Assembly: GCF_001757995.1 (NCBI RefSeq) | Contig: NZ_LXLV01000009.1 | Location: 62,001 to 126,000, forward strand | DNA: 64,000 bases | Origin: Bacillus mycoides | GTDB taxonomy: Bacteria > Bacillota > Bacilli > Bacillales > Bacillaceae_G | Direction of reading: 5' to 3' | In this document: positions 24,742 to 34,644 of the stretch, piece by piece | How the letters are laid out: each line of letters opens with the position of its first letter | Numbering within the stretch: position 1 is the stretch's first letter | Position numbers and translations under genes: made by a program | Notes under the pieces: model-generated | Told to the model about the DNA's origin: nothing | The model's database searches: none | What the model saw: only the letters and a program-made list of their open reading frames with translations

Positions 24742-25827
24742 ATGAAGGAGCTTCATACGTTTGGGTGGTATGCAGCGCGTGTATCACCACATTTGCCAAA
24801 AAAAGCATTTAAACCAGTTCCTACTCGTTTATTTGGTGGACTGGCTTATTTACTTGTGGCATTAGCGGGGTTAATAGCGATTGGTGTATTTGAATTGAAT
24901 GTGTGGGCAAATTTAGGAATTGCGATTGTTCTTGGATTATGTTTTGCTTCACTTGGATTTTTAGGACATGAAATTTTACATGGAACAGTTGTAAGAAAGG
25001 CATGGCTTCGTGATTTTTTAGGTGCGATAGCATTTATGCCATTATCAACTGGCCCAAAACTTTGGAGAAAGTGGCATAATGCAACGCATCATGTTCACAC
25101 ACAGCATGAAGAGAATGATCCAGATGCATGGCCGACATTTGAGAAACTGAAAAAGAGTAAGTTTTTGAGTTGGGTATATCGCATGCCTCTTCATGTACGT
25201 TCATTCTTTAGTTTTCTGTCATTAACAATTCAATTTACGTTACATTCGACTCGAATGTTCTTTCATTTTATAAAAGAATTTAAGTCATCCAATCAAAAAT
25301 CTGTATGGCTTCAACTTCTTTTGCCCTGGACAGTTTGGATTAGTTTATTGTTTATTATGGGACCTACAAAGTGGTTCTTTGCATACGTGATTCCGTTGTT
25401 AATTGCTAACTTTATTGTAATGGCGTATATCGCAACAAATCACCGCTTAAATCCAATTGTTCCAGTAAATGATCCTTTAGCAAACTGTTTATCAGTCACA
25501 GTACCGCGCTGGGTAGACGTTTTACATTTCAATTTCTCATACCATACAGAACATCATCTGTTTCCTGCTATGAGTTCTAAATACTATCCATTAGTAAAAG
25601 ATAAAATTAAAGAAATGTGGCCGGAACGCTATCACGAAATGCCGATGACAAAAGCATTGGCAGCACTTTGGAATACACCACGTGTGTATTATCACGGAAG
25701 TGAATTAGTTGATCCACATAGGGAGCATTTCTATGGTTCTTTAGGAAATGGATTGGATCCTCATAATATTTCATATCGTGAGGAACATATAGAGGAAAAA
25801 GAGACTATAAAAAAAGTAAATCAATAA
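24742..25827 (+). CDS. membrane acyl-lipid fatty acid desaturase
   Basis: A 361-residue integral membrane di-iron desaturase. The three histidine boxes are HEILH (76-80), HNATHH (112-117) and HTEHH (about 269-273), with four hydrophobic segments (near 30-50, 55-75, 190-212, 215-235). It inserts a double bond into phospholipid acyl chains, with roles in membrane fluidity and cold adaptation. B. cereus is known to have two such enzymes, DesA (delta-10) and DesB (delta-5); genomic surroundings near the arginine deiminase locus make me favour the DesB ortholog, but I cannot prove it. AAAGGGG precedes the ATG. An inverted repeat and a long leader precede it. Confidence 0.88.
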   Translation: MKELHTFGWYAARVSPHLPKKAFKPVPTRLFGGLAYLLVALAGLIAIGVFELNVWANLGIAIVLGLCFASLGFLGHEILHGTVVRKAWLRDFLGAIAFMPLSTGPKLWRKWHNATHHVHTQHEENDPDAWPTFEKLKKSKFLSWVYRMPLHVRSFFSFLSLTIQFTLHSTRMFFHFIKEFKSSNQKSVWLQLLLPWTVWISLLFIMGPTKWFFAYVIPLLIANFIVMAYIATNHRLNPIVPVNDPLANCLSVTVPRWVDVLHFNFSYHTEHHLFPAMSSKYYPLVKDKIKEMWPERYHEMPMTKALAALWNTPRVYYHGSELVDPHREHFYGSLGNGLDPHNISYREEHIEEKETIKKVNQ

Positions 25828-25848
25828 ACGTAGATATATTTTGCGATG

Positions 25849-25879
25849 AAAAAGCAAGCTCTCTTAGAGCTTGCTTTTT
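25849..25879. terminator. bidirectional terminator, desaturase / ABC permease
   Basis: AAAAAGCAAGCTCT / AGAGCTTGCTTTTT around CTT, serving two converging genes. Confidence 0.9.
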
Positions 25880-25880
25880 G

Positions 25881-26582
25881 TTATAAAGAAACTTCTTTCT
25901 TGTTCTTTGTTTTGACGTGGACAGAGTTATTTTCTTTCCGTTGTAGTCGTTTCTCTAAAAGATTAACAAAATAAGTAAATAGAAGAACAAGTACAAGATA
26001 GTATAGACCAACGATTATATATGTATCTAATTGTTGGAAGTTACCTGCAGCAATAGATAAACCCGATCCCCATAGTTCGGACAGTCCTACGTAAGCGACA
26101 AGTGAAGAATCTTTTAATCCAATAATAAATTGGTTCCCTAGAGGGGGAAGAGACAGACGAAATGCTTGTGGTAATATAATCCGGCGCATCGCTAAAGGGT
26201 AAGGCATCCCTAAAGAGCGAGCAGCTTCTAATTGTCCACGGTCAACGGATTGAATTGATCCGCGGAAAATTTCAGTAATATATGCACCGTTATGAATTGC
26301 TAAAGCAATTGCTCCTGCCCAAAAAGGGGTAAAAACAACAACGGATGTAATCCCAAAATAGAGAATAGCAATTTGAACAATTAAAGGTGTACCACGAATA
26401 ATGGCGATGTATACATGAGCAATACTATTTAAAACCTTATTGTTAGAGATTCGAAAGAAAGCGACTAGTAATCCAATTAGTGAACCGAGTAATAGGGATG
26501 TTAGTGTTAATTGTAATGTGACAATAGTAGCCTTTAAGAGTGTGGGATAGGTAGAGATAAAAATTTCAAACATATGTGTCAC
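25881..26582 (-). CDS. amino acid ABC transporter permease (HisM/GlnP family)
   Basis: A 233-residue protein with about five membrane segments and the polar-amino-acid permease signature. The EAA loop reads EAARSLGMPYPLAMRRIILPQAFR near 138-161. It forms the channel of an importer with the binding lipoprotein and ATPase encoded upstream. Between it and the binding-protein gene lies a hairpin carrying a bcr1-like insertion. The specific amino acid (glutamine, cystine or other) cannot be read. Confidence 0.92.
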   Translation of the reverse strand: MTHMFEIFISTYPTLLKATIVTLQLTLTSLLLGSLIGLLVAFFRISNNKVLNSIAHVYIAIIRGTPLIVQIAILYFGITSVVVFTPFWAGAIALAIHNGAYITEIFRGSIQSVDRGQLEAARSLGMPYPLAMRRIILPQAFRLSLPPLGNQFIIGLKDSSLVAYVGLSELWGSGLSIAAGNFQQLDTYIIVGLYYLVLVLLFTYFVNLLEKRLQRKENNSVHVKTKNKKEVSL

Positions 26583-26614
26583 CTCATATTGTATGGATTT
26601 TAGTAGGGAATGAA

Positions 26615-26791
26615 ATGCCCCACATAAAGTGAAACTTTAATCAGTGGGGGGATCCCCCCTACTGATTATTAGCCTTCACCAATCGGGCATGTACGGGCAG
26701 TCCGACTCCTATCTAACTTCTTTGTTTTACAACCAAATTTTGGAGTGGAGGTTTTACTGCCCGCAAATAGCGGGATGGAAAGTGGGGCATG
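26615..26791 (-). repeat. operon hairpin split by a bcr1-like insertion
   Basis: ATGCCCCAC (26615-26623) and GTGGGGCAT (26783-26791) are exact inverted arms that flank the repeat at 26624-26782. Without the repeat they would form a 9-bp stem with an ATAAA-like loop, that is, the insertion target itself. Confidence 0.75.
26624..26782 (-). repeat. bcr1-like repeat, full length (copy 4)
   Basis: About 159 bp in reverse orientation: ATAAA-GTGAAAC...GCGGG-ATGGAAA. It retains both internal hairpins. The right flank ATGGAAA is a decayed form of the ATAAA seen on the left. Confidence 0.9.
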
Positions 26792-26817
26792 ATTTATGAA
26801 ATCTTTGAATAGCCAAC

Positions 26818-27612
26818 TTACTTTGTTTTTGCCTCGTCTCCAAGAATATTACGCCCAAACCATTTCTTACTAATCTTTTCATACGTGCCGTCTTTAATGA
26901 TTTCATCTAGCGCTTTATTTACCTTTTCGACCATGTCTTTATTGTCTTTATGAATAGCAATTCCCATTTCATCAAGGTTTAACGGTTTTCCAGCTTCTTT
27001 TATATTTGATTTACCTTCTTTAATCATGCGAAGACCAACCATTTGATCAGTAATAACTGCGTCTACACGTCCTGGTTCTAAGTCCATAAGTGCAGTAATA
27101 TCACTATCATATTCTGTAATTTGATCTGTATATTTTGCAACAAGGGTTTTGAAAGTACTTGCTTTTACAACACCTATTTTTTTACCTTTCAAGTCCTCTG
27201 GAGAAGAGATAGATGTATTCTTTTTAGCTACAAAAATTTGTGCACCAGAACGATAATATGGATTTGAGAAATTCACGGCTTTTAATCGTTCTTCTGTAAT
27301 TGCCATACTTCCTAATATCACATCATATTTTTTTGATTGTAGACCTTGAATCAATGTTTCCCAAGGATTTGTAACAGGAACAGGTTTCATTCCCATCTTT
27401 TTCGCGAGAGCTTCACCTATTTCTACATCAAAACCGACAAGCTTTCCGTCATTTTCTTTATAGTTAAAAGGTTTGTATAAACCACTCATCGCATAACGAA
27501 ATTCTTTTTCACCATTAGATGAAGTAGTAGTGCTTTCCTTGCTGCAGGCTCCTAGTATGAAGGATGTACACAGTGTAATACTCGCAACAATAGTTAATAG
27601 TTTTCTTTTCAT
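26818..27612 (-). CDS. amino acid ABC transporter substrate-binding lipoprotein
   Basis: A 264-residue lipoprotein. The signal peptide ends at ILGAC (Cys23). The mature part is the family-3 solute-binding fold: FRYAMSGLYKPFNY near 43-56, LVGFDVEIGEAL near 62-73, and the C-terminal WFGRNILGDE. It binds a polar amino acid outside the cell and delivers it to the permease. It is followed by a hairpin containing a bcr1-like repeat before the permease gene. Similar to TcyA/GlnH-type proteins; the ligand is unresolved. Confidence 0.92.
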   Translation of the reverse strand: MKRKLLTIVASITLCTSFILGACSKESTTTSSNGEKEFRYAMSGLYKPFNYKENDGKLVGFDVEIGEALAKKMGMKPVPVTNPWETLIQGLQSKKYDVILGSMAITEERLKAVNFSNPYYRSGAQIFVAKKNTSISSPEDLKGKKIGVVKASTFKTLVAKYTDQITEYDSDITALMDLEPGRVDAVITDQMVGLRMIKEGKSNIKEAGKPLNLDEMGIAIHKDNKDMVEKVNKALDEIIKDGTYEKISKKWFGRNILGDEAKTK

Positions 27613-27733
27613 AAAACCCCTCCTATATATTGATCATACGGATGGTTTTAAGTATGTTATCGAGATATTTTATTTGGATGATTAGTTGTGCACCGTATGA
27701 CTGTATTTCTTTTCGTTTGAAACAGAAGTTACA

Positions 27734-28456
27734 TTATAAAACGTTGCGTAAAAATTGCTTGGCCCGTTCATGTGATGGAGCTGAAAAGAATTGTGCGGGA
27801 GGAGCTTCCTCCACAATTTTCCCGTCATCCATAAAGATGACGCGGTCAGCTACATCTCTTGCGAAATTCATTTCATGAGTAACAATAACCATTGTCATTC
27901 CTTCTTCAGCAAGTTCTTTCATAACTTGCAACACTTCTCCAACAAGTTCAGGGTCTAAAGCTGAGGTAGGTTCATCAAATAGCATAATTTTAGGATTCAT
28001 AGCAAGAGCTCGCGCAATGGCAATGCGCTGTTTTTGACCACCGGAAAGGAGGTGGGGAGTTACATCTGCTTTATCCTGTAGGCCAACTTTTTGCAAAAGC
28101 TGATTTCCAATATCCTTTGCATTTGCTGTTTCTAATTTTTTTACATGAATAGGTGCTTCTGTGATGTTTTCTAGTGAGGTCATATGAGGAAAGAGGTTAA
28201 AGTGCTGAAAAACCATACCGACATTTTCACGGACTTTGTTTAAGTTTGAATGCTTTGGATCAATTCGTTCACCTTGTAAGTGAATTTCACCTTCATCGTA
28301 CATTTCTAAAAAGTTAAGACAGCGAAGTAATGTACTTTTGCCGGAACCACTGGCACCAATTAAAACAACAACTTCTTTTTCTTTTACTTCTAAATCAATT
28401 CCTTTTAAAACATCAAGTGAGCCGAATGATTTTACTAGATTTCGAACTTGAATCAT
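27734..28456 (-). CDS. amino acid ABC transporter ATP-binding protein (GlnQ family)
   Basis: A 240-residue ATPase of the polar amino acid importer class. Walker A is GASGSGKST (33-41), the signature is [14 protein letters not shown] (about 136-149), Walker B is [12 protein letters not shown] (about 157-168) and the switch His is in VIVTHE. It powers the importer with the downstream lipoprotein and permease; gene order ATPase-binding protein-permease is unusual next to B. subtilis tcyABC. About 120 bases separate it from the binding-protein gene, without a strong terminator. Confidence 0.93.
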   Translation of the reverse strand: MIQVRNLVKSFGSLDVLKGIDLEVKEKEVVVLIGASGSGKSTLLRCLNFLEMYDEGEIHLQGERIDPKHSNLNKVRENVGMVFQHFNLFPHMTSLENITEAPIHVKKLETANAKDIGNQLLQKVGLQDKADVTPHLLSGGQKQRIAIARALAMNPKIMLFDEPTSALDPELVGEVLQVMKELAEEGMTMVIVTHEMNFARDVADRVIFMDDGKIVEEAPPAQFFSAPSHERAKQFLRNVL

Positions 28457-28665
28457 ACAAAACCCCCAGTCAAAAATATATTTTACAAATGTTGCCCCTT
28501 ATTTCTGTTATTAGTCATAAATTGTCAGAATCCTTTATTTTTTTGGCGGAATTTGATATTCAAGGGAATTATGATTTTTAAAATCTCTATATCTTTCTAT
28601 AACGAAAATATGGATAATAATATATAGGTAGCACCTATATTGCTTATAAGAAGGGGAAAGAAGAG

Positions 28666-29958
28666 ATGGAAAAAGAAAGGAAGACATTTTCCTTTGGTTT
28701 ACGTATACAGCTTATGCTATTTACTACAGTTTTAGCTTTAATTACATATTCAACAAGTTTATTTTTTATTTACGTTATATATGATTATTTTCAAAGTTAT
28801 GTAAGTCAAACTGTTTATAATATTATCGTTATGTTATTAGGTGTAGTATGGTCTGGAATTTTAGCGTATGGGGCAGCAATATTTTTAATTAAACCACTTC
28901 GAAAGTTGGAAGAATCAGCAAGGAAAGCGGCTGAAGGTGATATTCGTGAAGATGTCCCATTGCCAAAGACAGATGATGAGATTAAATCTTTAAGTGTTGC
29001 ATTTAATATGATGCTAGGGAACTTAAGGGGCATGGTAAAAAATATCGATACTACATTTTCGTATACAAATAATCAAGTTCAGCAAATTAGAAAACAAACA
29101 GGTGAAGCGACAAAACAAGCACAAGGTGTGTCTGAAACTCTTGCGGAGATTTCTTCTGGTGCCGAGCAATCAGCGGCATCGATTCAAGCGATCGTTTCTA
29201 CTGTTGATACAACGACTTCTATTGCAAATGAAGTAGAAGGAAAAGCAAAACAGTCTGACGAGTTGTCTTCAGAAATGGTTCAAGCTTTAGGACAAAGTAC
29301 ACGTGTATTTACTTCTTTAATTCAAGGTATTCAAACATTGGCGAGAGAAAATGAAGATTCGATGGAAAATGTACAGAAATTAGAAGAGCGAATGAAACAA
29401 GTTGAACACATTGTTTCTGTTGTGAGTGAGATTGCTACCCAAACAAATTTATTAGCACTCAACGCTTCTATTGAGGCAGCTCGTGCAGGAGAGCATGGAA
29501 GAGGCTTTGCGGTTGTAGCAGAAGAAGTACGTAAATTGGCTGATGAAAGTGATCATTCCGCAAAAAACATATCGCAGTTATTACGGAATATGCAAGATGA
29601 AGTACAGCAAGTCGCATTGAAAATGACAGAGCAGGTCAAGAAAGCTAAAGAAGAGGCGAAACGCGGAGAAGCTACAGAATTAATTTTAAAAGAAATGTCA
29701 TCAAGTGTTATGGAAGTAGCCGATGCAACCAAGCAAATTAGTAGTTATATGAATGAACAAGTGAGTCACATTCATCAAACAGGAGCACAAACAAAGGCTG
29801 TAGCAGCAATTGCGGAAGAAACGTCAGCTGGTTCACAAGAAGTGGCACGTGTGACGTTGCAACAGTCTAAAAATATGATAGCAATCGATCAATTATTAAA
29901 AGACTTAGAGAAGCAATCAGCGGATTTAAAACAAACGATTGAACGATTTTCGATGTAA
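28666..29958 (+). CDS. methyl-accepting chemotaxis protein without extracellular sensor domain
   Basis: A 430-residue chemoreceptor. Two hydrophobic segments (about 14-34 and 44-72) are joined by a very short outside loop. A HAMP region ([19 protein letters not shown]) and a cytoplasmic helical bundle follow. The hairpin tip reads [41 protein letters not shown], which is the CheA/CheW-binding core. Without a periplasm-like sensing domain it probably senses membrane state, cytoplasmic signals, or partner transporters. AGAAGGGG is the ribosome site. It stands upstream of argR-arc; a link with arginine is only suggested by position. Confidence 0.92.
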   Translation: MEKERKTFSFGLRIQLMLFTTVLALITYSTSLFFIYVIYDYFQSYVSQTVYNIIVMLLGVVWSGILAYGAAIFLIKPLRKLEESARKAAEGDIREDVPLPKTDDEIKSLSVAFNMMLGNLRGMVKNIDTTFSYTNNQVQQIRKQTGEATKQAQGVSETLAEISSGAEQSAASIQAIVSTVDTTTSIANEVEGKAKQSDELSSEMVQALGQSTRVFTSLIQGIQTLARENEDSMENVQKLEERMKQVEHIVSVVSEIATQTNLLALNASIEAARAGEHGRGFAVVAEEVRKLADESDHSAKNISQLLRNMQDEVQQVALKMTEQVKKAKEEAKRGEATELILKEMSSSVMEVADATKQISSYMNEQVSHIHQTGAQTKAVAAIAEETSAGSQEVARVTLQQSKNMIAIDQLLKDLEKQSADLKQTIERFSM

Positions 29959-29993
29959 AAGAGAAGAACAGAATGCTGTTCTTCTCTTTTTTT
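29957..29993 (+). terminator. terminator after MCP gene
   Basis: AAAAGAGAAGAACAG / CTGTTCTTCTCTTTT around AATG, then T run. Confidence 0.9.
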
Positions 29994-30111
29994 AACTAGA
30001 TTTAATATCTACAGTTAAAAAGTATAAACTATGAACGTTTCCGCAACATTCTTTTCTGTCCCTTTCGGATGAAAATTATAGCGAGCTATAATATTAAAAG
30101 GGGTGTCTTTT

Positions 30112-30561
30112 ATGAAAAAAGAAAAAAGACAACGATTAATTAAACAATTTGTAAAGGAGTATGAAATAGAGAAGCAAGAAAGATTAGTAGAATTGTTAGC
30201 AAAAAAAGATGTATTAGTAACACAAGCTACAGTTTCTCGAGATATTCGTGAGTTAAACTTAACGAAGGTACCTTCTCAAGAAGGATTAATGATATATAAA
30301 TTTTTCTCAGAAGAGCATTTACAAACTGATATAAAGTTAAAGAAAAAATTACGAGAGGTTGTTGTAAAAATTGATTGTGTAGATCAATTAATGGTTATTA
30401 AAACATTACCCGGTAATGCACATGTTATTGGTGTTTTGTTTGATGAGTTAGATTGGAAAGAAAAAATAGGATGTATATGTGGAAATGATACATGCCTTAT
30501 AATTTCTCAGTCGAAATCAGATAGGGAGATTTTAGAAGAAAGGTTAAATTTAATTATTTAG
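30112..30561 (+). CDS. argR: arginine repressor ArgR/AhrC family regulator
   Basis: A 149-residue hexameric regulator. The N-terminal winged helix (residues 1-70) contains TVSRDIRELNLTKV (about 39-52). The C-terminal domain carries GNDTCLI near 126-132, the arginine-binding/oligomerisation motif. Placed immediately before arcABDC, it is the second, catabolic-type ArgR seen at arc loci. It probably activates the arc operon with arginine and may repress biosynthesis. ATG 30112 is preceded by AAAAGGGG; a GTG at 30103 is less likely. A terminator separates it from arcA. Confidence 0.92.
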   Translation: MKKEKRQRLIKQFVKEYEIEKQERLVELLAKKDVLVTQATVSRDIRELNLTKVPSQEGLMIYKFFSEEHLQTDIKLKKKLREVVVKIDCVDQLMVIKTLPGNAHVIGVLFDELDWKEKIGCICGNDTCLIISQSKSDREILEERLNLII

Positions 30562-30565
30562 ATGC

Positions 30566-30606
30566 AAAATCCTGTTTTTAATAAAAATTAAAAACAGGAT
30601 TTTTGT
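30566..30606 (+). terminator. terminator after argR
   Basis: AAAATCCTGTTTTTAAT / ATTAAAAACAGGATTTTT around AAAA. Confidence 0.88.
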
Positions 30607-30744
30607 GTAAATACGGAAGTTAAATATTCAGCATATATGCGTAATATATGTATTTTTTTATTGAAAAAGCGGGATGGAGTGTTATAAAAATACAAATTCA
30701 TATGATTTTAAAAAAATAACTTGTTTAATATTTCACAATGATAA

Positions 30745-30760
30745 TGTGGATGTTTTCACA
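30745..30760 (+). promoter_or_regulatory. CRP/FNR-type (ArcR) box of the arc promoter
   Basis: TGTGG-ATGTTT-TCACA matches TGTGA-N6-TCACA in 9 of 10 positions. Its centre lies 41.5 bases before the start predicted from TATTAT at 30782-30787. Confidence 0.75.
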
Positions 30761-30781
30761 AAGATGAAAGCGCGTAGCATT

Positions 30782-30787
30782 TATTAT
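30782..30787 (+). promoter_or_regulatory. -10 element of the arcABDC promoter
   Basis: TATTAT with no good -35, as expected for a class II activated promoter with a CRP/FNR-type site at about -41.5. It predicts a start near 30794. Confidence 0.5.
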
Positions 30788-30830
30788 GTACTTGTAAGAC
30801 ATCAAACATATTTAAAAGGAGGTACAACAA

Positions 30831-32063
30831 ATGAAGCATCCGATACATGTTACTTCAGAAATTGGGGAATTACAAACGGTGTTATTAAAACGACCTGGTA
30901 AAGAAGTGGAAAACTTAACGCCAGATTATTTGCAACAATTATTATTTGACGATATTCCATACTTACCAATTATTCAAAAAGAGCATGATTATTTTGCACA
31001 AACATTACGCAATCGGGGTGTTGAAGTTCTTTATTTAGAAAAACTAGCTGCTGAGGCATTAGTAGATAAAAAACTTCGAGAAGAATTTGTTGATCGTATT
31101 TTAGAAGAAGGACAGGCTGACGTAAATGTTGCACATCAAACTTTAAAAGAATATTTACTTTCCTTTTCAAATGAAGAATTAATTCAAAAAATTATGGGTG
31201 GTGTACGGAAAAACGAAATTGAAACAAGTAAGAAGACACATTTATACGAATTAATGGAAGATCATTATCCGTTTTACTTAGACCCAATGCCTAATTTATA
31301 TTTTACTCGTGATCCAGCAGCTAGCGTGGGCGATGGCTTAACGATAAATAAGATGAGAGAACCGGCGCGTAGACGTGAATCATTATTCATGGAGTACATC
31401 ATTAAATATCATCCAAGATTTGCAAATCACAATGTGCCAATTTGGCTAGATCGTGATTATAAGTTTCCAATTGAAGGTGGCGATGAGCTAATTTTAAATG
31501 AAGAAACAATTGCAATTGGAGTATCTGCCCGTACGTCAGCTAAAGCAATTGAACGTTTAGCTAAAAATCTTTTTAGCCGACAAAATAAAATTAAGAAAGT
31601 GTTAGCAATAGAAATTCCAAAATGCCGAGCATTTATGCATTTAGATACAGTGTTTACAATGGTTGATTATGACAAGTTTACAATTCACCCAGCCATTCAA
31701 GGGCCAAAAGGAAATATGAATATTTATATTTTAGAAAAAGGTCCAGATGCGGAAACTCTTAAAATTACACATCGTACTTCTTTAATGGAAGCATTAAAAG
31801 AGGTATTAGGTTTAAGTGAATTAGTTCTTATTCCTTGTGGAGGAGGAGATGCAATTGCTTCCGCTCGTGAACAATGGAATGACGGTTCTAATACATTAGC
31901 AATTGCGCCAGGTGTAGTTGTTACATATGATCGCAACTATGTATCCAATACTTTATTAAGGGAGCATGGTATAGAAGTCATTGAGGTGCTAAGTTCGGAA
32001 TTATCTCGTGGTCGTGGGGGTCCACGTTGCATGAGTATGCCAATTGTTCGTAAAGATATTTAG
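30831..32063 (+). CDS. arcA: arginine deiminase
   Basis: A 410-residue cytosolic enzyme converting arginine to citrulline and ammonia, the first step of the arginine deiminase pathway. The catalytic Cys lies in [11 protein letters not shown] near the C-terminus (about Cys400); the guanidino-binding FTRDP is near 160 and HLDTVFT near 271. Length is standard. AAAGGAGG with nine bases to ATG. First gene of arcABDC. Confidence 0.98.
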   Translation: MKHPIHVTSEIGELQTVLLKRPGKEVENLTPDYLQQLLFDDIPYLPIIQKEHDYFAQTLRNRGVEVLYLEKLAAEALVDKKLREEFVDRILEEGQADVNVAHQTLKEYLLSFSNEELIQKIMGGVRKNEIETSKKTHLYELMEDHYPFYLDPMPNLYFTRDPAASVGDGLTINKMREPARRRESLFMEYIIKYHPRFANHNVPIWLDRDYKFPIEGGDELILNEETIAIGVSARTSAKAIERLAKNLFSRQNKIKKVLAIEIPKCRAFMHLDTVFTMVDYDKFTIHPAIQGPKGNMNIYILEKGPDAETLKITHRTSLMEALKEVLGLSELVLIPCGGGDAIASAREQWNDGSNTLAIAPGVVVTYDRNYVSNTLLREHGIEVIEVLSSELSRGRGGPRCMSMPIVRKDI

Positions 32064-32093
32064 TATAAATAACGGAGAAAGTAGGGATGAAGT

Positions 32094-33092
32094 ATGTTAA
32101 TGACTAGACCAAATTTAAAAGGAAGAAGTTTTCTAGCTGAAAAAGATTTTACACAAGAAGAATTATTATATTTTCTAGATTTAGCAGCAGAATTAAAAGA
32201 GAAAAAGAAAAACGGTGTCCCACATCATTATTTAGAAGGTAAAAATGTAGCGCTATTATTTGAAAAAACCTCTACTCGTACGCGATGTGCATTTACAGTA
32301 GCATGTACAGATTTGGGGGCGAACCCTGAATATTTAGGGAAAGGTGATATTCAGCTTGGGAAAAAAGAATCCGTAGAGGATACAGCAAAAGTGTTAGGAC
32401 GCATGTTTGACGGAATTGAGTTTCGTGGATTTAATCATGAAACTGTAGAATCTTTAGCACAAAATTCTGGTGTGCCGGTTTGGAATGGATTAACAGATAT
32501 GTGGCATCCAACACAAACACTTGCAGATTTATTAACAATTAGAGAACATGTAGGGAAATTAAAAAATGTGAAGCTCGTTTACGTTGGAGATGGACGAAAT
32601 AATGTTGCTAATAGCTTACTAGTTGGTGGAGCGATCGTTGGAATGGATGTACGTATTTGTACACCGGAATCTTTATGGCCAGAGCAAGAAGTAATTGATT
32701 TAGCAAAAAAATATAATGAACAGGTAATGATAACAAGTAATGTGGAAGAAGCTGTTGCGAATGCAGATGTAATTTATACAGATGTATGGGTGTCTATGGG
32801 TGAGGAAGAAAAATTTGCTGAACGTGTCGAGTTATTGAAACCTTATCAAGTAAATATGAAAATGATTAAAGAAACAGGAAATGAAAATGTGATTTTCTTA
32901 CATTGTTTACCCGCATTCCATGATGTTGAAACGATGTATGGTGAGGAAGTTTATGAGAAATATGGGTTGAGGGAAATGGAGGTAACTGACGAAGTATTCC
33001 GCAGTAAACATTCAAAAGTATTTGATCAGGCTGAAAATAGAATGCATACAATTAAAGCGGTTATGGCAGCTACTTTAGGAAACATGGAGTAA
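32094..33092 (+). CDS. arcB: ornithine carbamoyltransferase, catabolic
   Basis: A 332-residue transferase that phosphorolyses citrulline to ornithine and carbamoyl phosphate. Carbamoyl-phosphate loop [12 protein letters not shown] (about 54-65), HPTQ (about 134-137) and HCLPAFHD (about 267-274) are the family's catalytic motifs. It sits 30 bases after arcA. ATG 32094 follows GTAGGG; a second ATG two codons on is possible. A hairpin follows the gene. Confidence 0.97.
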   Translation: MLMTRPNLKGRSFLAEKDFTQEELLYFLDLAAELKEKKKNGVPHHYLEGKNVALLFEKTSTRTRCAFTVACTDLGANPEYLGKGDIQLGKKESVEDTAKVLGRMFDGIEFRGFNHETVESLAQNSGVPVWNGLTDMWHPTQTLADLLTIREHVGKLKNVKLVYVGDGRNNVANSLLVGGAIVGMDVRICTPESLWPEQEVIDLAKKYNEQVMITSNVEEAVANADVIYTDVWVSMGEEEKFAERVELLKPYQVNMKMIKETGNENVIFLHCLPAFHDVETMYGEEVYEKYGLREMEVTDEVFRSKHSKVFDQAENRMHTIKAVMAATLGNME

Positions 33093-33121
33093 AGAAGAAA
33101 GGGAGTCTTCCTTTCTTCTTT
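33091..33121 (+). terminator. hairpin between arcB and arcD
   Basis: AAAGAAGAAAGG / CCTTTCTTCTTT around GAGTCTT. The tail is pyrimidine-mixed, so it may be a partial terminator or processing site that lowers arcDC expression. Confidence 0.55.
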
Positions 33122-33191
33122 CTCCTCCTTTAGACACTATCATTCACTATGGCTTTCGTATTGTTATTGCAATTAAAGAGAGGTGAGTGGA

Positions 33192-34607
33192 ATGGATGAA
33201 GATAAGAAATTAGGGTTGTTTACATTAACGGCGCTTGTAGTGGGGTCTATGATTGGCGGTGGAGCGTTTAATTTAGCAAGTGATATGGCAAAAGGTGCTG
33301 GAGCTGGAGCCATTATTATTGGTTGGGTTATAACAGGAATTGGGATGATTGCGCTTGGATTATCTTTTCAAAATCTAACTGTAAAACGGCCAGATTTAGA
33401 TGGCGGTATTTTTAGCTATGCAAAAGCAGGGTTTGGTAATTTTATGGGATTTAATAGTGCGTGGGGATATTGGCTATCTGCCTGGCTTGGTAATGTAGCT
33501 TACGGTACATTATTGTTTTCTTCATTAGGGTATTTCTTCCCAATCTTTGAAGGCGGTCAAAATGTAGCATCCATTATTGGTGCAAGCGTATTATTATGGT
33601 GTGTTCACATGTTAATTTTACGTGGAGTTCAATCAGCAGCACTTGTGAATTTAGTAACTACAATCGCAAAATTAGTACCTGTATTTGTATTTATTGTTAT
33701 AGGAATCTTCGCGTTTCATATTGATACGTTTCTAGATGGATTTTGGGGACAAACTGGTTCTTTTTCATGGGGAGCGGTTGGCAGCCAGGTTAAAAGTACA
33801 ATGCTTGTAACTTTATGGGTGTTTATTGGGGTAGAAGGGGCTGTTGTTTTATCTAGTCGAGCAAAAAATAGAAGTGATGTAGGGAAAGCAACGGTTATTG
33901 GCTTAATTGGTACACTCATCATTTACATTTTAATTACATTACTGTCTCTTGGACTTATGCAGCAAGCAGATATTGCTAATTTGAAAAATCCGTCTATGGC
34001 TTATTTATTTGAAAGTGTTGTTGGAAAATGGGGGGCTATCTTTATTAATTTAGGTTTAGTCATCTCTGTATTAGGTGCTTGGTTAGGCTGGACTTTACTC
34101 GCATCTGAAATTCCATATTTGGCGGCTAAAGACGGAGTATTTCCAAAATGGTTTGCAAAAGAAAATAAAAACAAGGCTCCAATAAATTCATTATGGATAA
34201 CAAATGGCTTAATTCAAATGTTCTTATTAACATTCGTCGTTTCCGATCAGGCGTATAACTTTGCATTCTCTTTAGCATCTTCAGCTATTTTAATCCCATA
34301 TGCTTTTTCAGCATTTTATCAACTGAAGCATAGCTTAAAGTCTGAAGAAGTGGATCGAAATAAAAATATAATAATTGGTTTGATAGCAAGTATTTATGGT
34401 GTGTGGTTAGTTTATGCAGCTGGTTTAGAGTATTTATTATTAACTATGACTTTATATGCGCCAGGTATTTTTATTTTTTACAATGTTCAAAAGCAAAAGA
34501 GTTCGAAGCAAATATTTACTCGAGTGGAATTAGCATCATCGGTAGCAATTGGTGCTTTAGCATTCTTTGCGATTTATGGATTAATTACAGGCAGTATTAC
34601 TTTATAA
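33192..34607 (+). CDS. arcD: arginine-ornithine antiporter
   Basis: A 471-residue protein with about 12 membrane segments of the APC basic-amino-acid antiporter family. GSMIGGGAFN near residue 17 is the conserved substrate-site loop in TM1, and IGVEGAVVLSSRAKNRSDVGKAT near 212-235 is typical of ArcD. It exchanges external arginine for internal ornithine, making the pathway energetically neutral for transport. ATG 33192 follows AGAGGTGAG; a GTG at 33183 is less likely. Confidence 0.95.
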   Translation: MDEDKKLGLFTLTALVVGSMIGGGAFNLASDMAKGAGAGAIIIGWVITGIGMIALGLSFQNLTVKRPDLDGGIFSYAKAGFGNFMGFNSAWGYWLSAWLGNVAYGTLLFSSLGYFFPIFEGGQNVASIIGASVLLWCVHMLILRGVQSAALVNLVTTIAKLVPVFVFIVIGIFAFHIDTFLDGFWGQTGSFSWGAVGSQVKSTMLVTLWVFIGVEGAVVLSSRAKNRSDVGKATVIGLIGTLIIYILITLLSLGLMQQADIANLKNPSMAYLFESVVGKWGAIFINLGLVISVLGAWLGWTLLASEIPYLAAKDGVFPKWFAKENKNKAPINSLWITNGLIQMFLLTFVVSDQAYNFAFSLASSAILIPYAFSAFYQLKHSLKSEEVDRNKNIIIGLIASIYGVWLVYAAGLEYLLLTMTLYAPGIFIFYNVQKQKSSKQIFTRVELASSVAIGALAFFAIYGLITGSITL

Positions 34608-34644
34608 AGCGCTGTGAAAGCGAAATTAACTGGAGGGCTGAAAT

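Noticed and set aside
26624-26782. Operon break between binding protein and permease as a sign of pseudogenisation
   Set aside because: Both genes are intact; the gap is a repeat inserted into a hairpin loop.
30674-30901. 75-codon frame upstream of and into arcA
   Set aside because: Overlaps the ArcR box, promoter and the start of arcA in another frame; arcA has the strong ribosome site.
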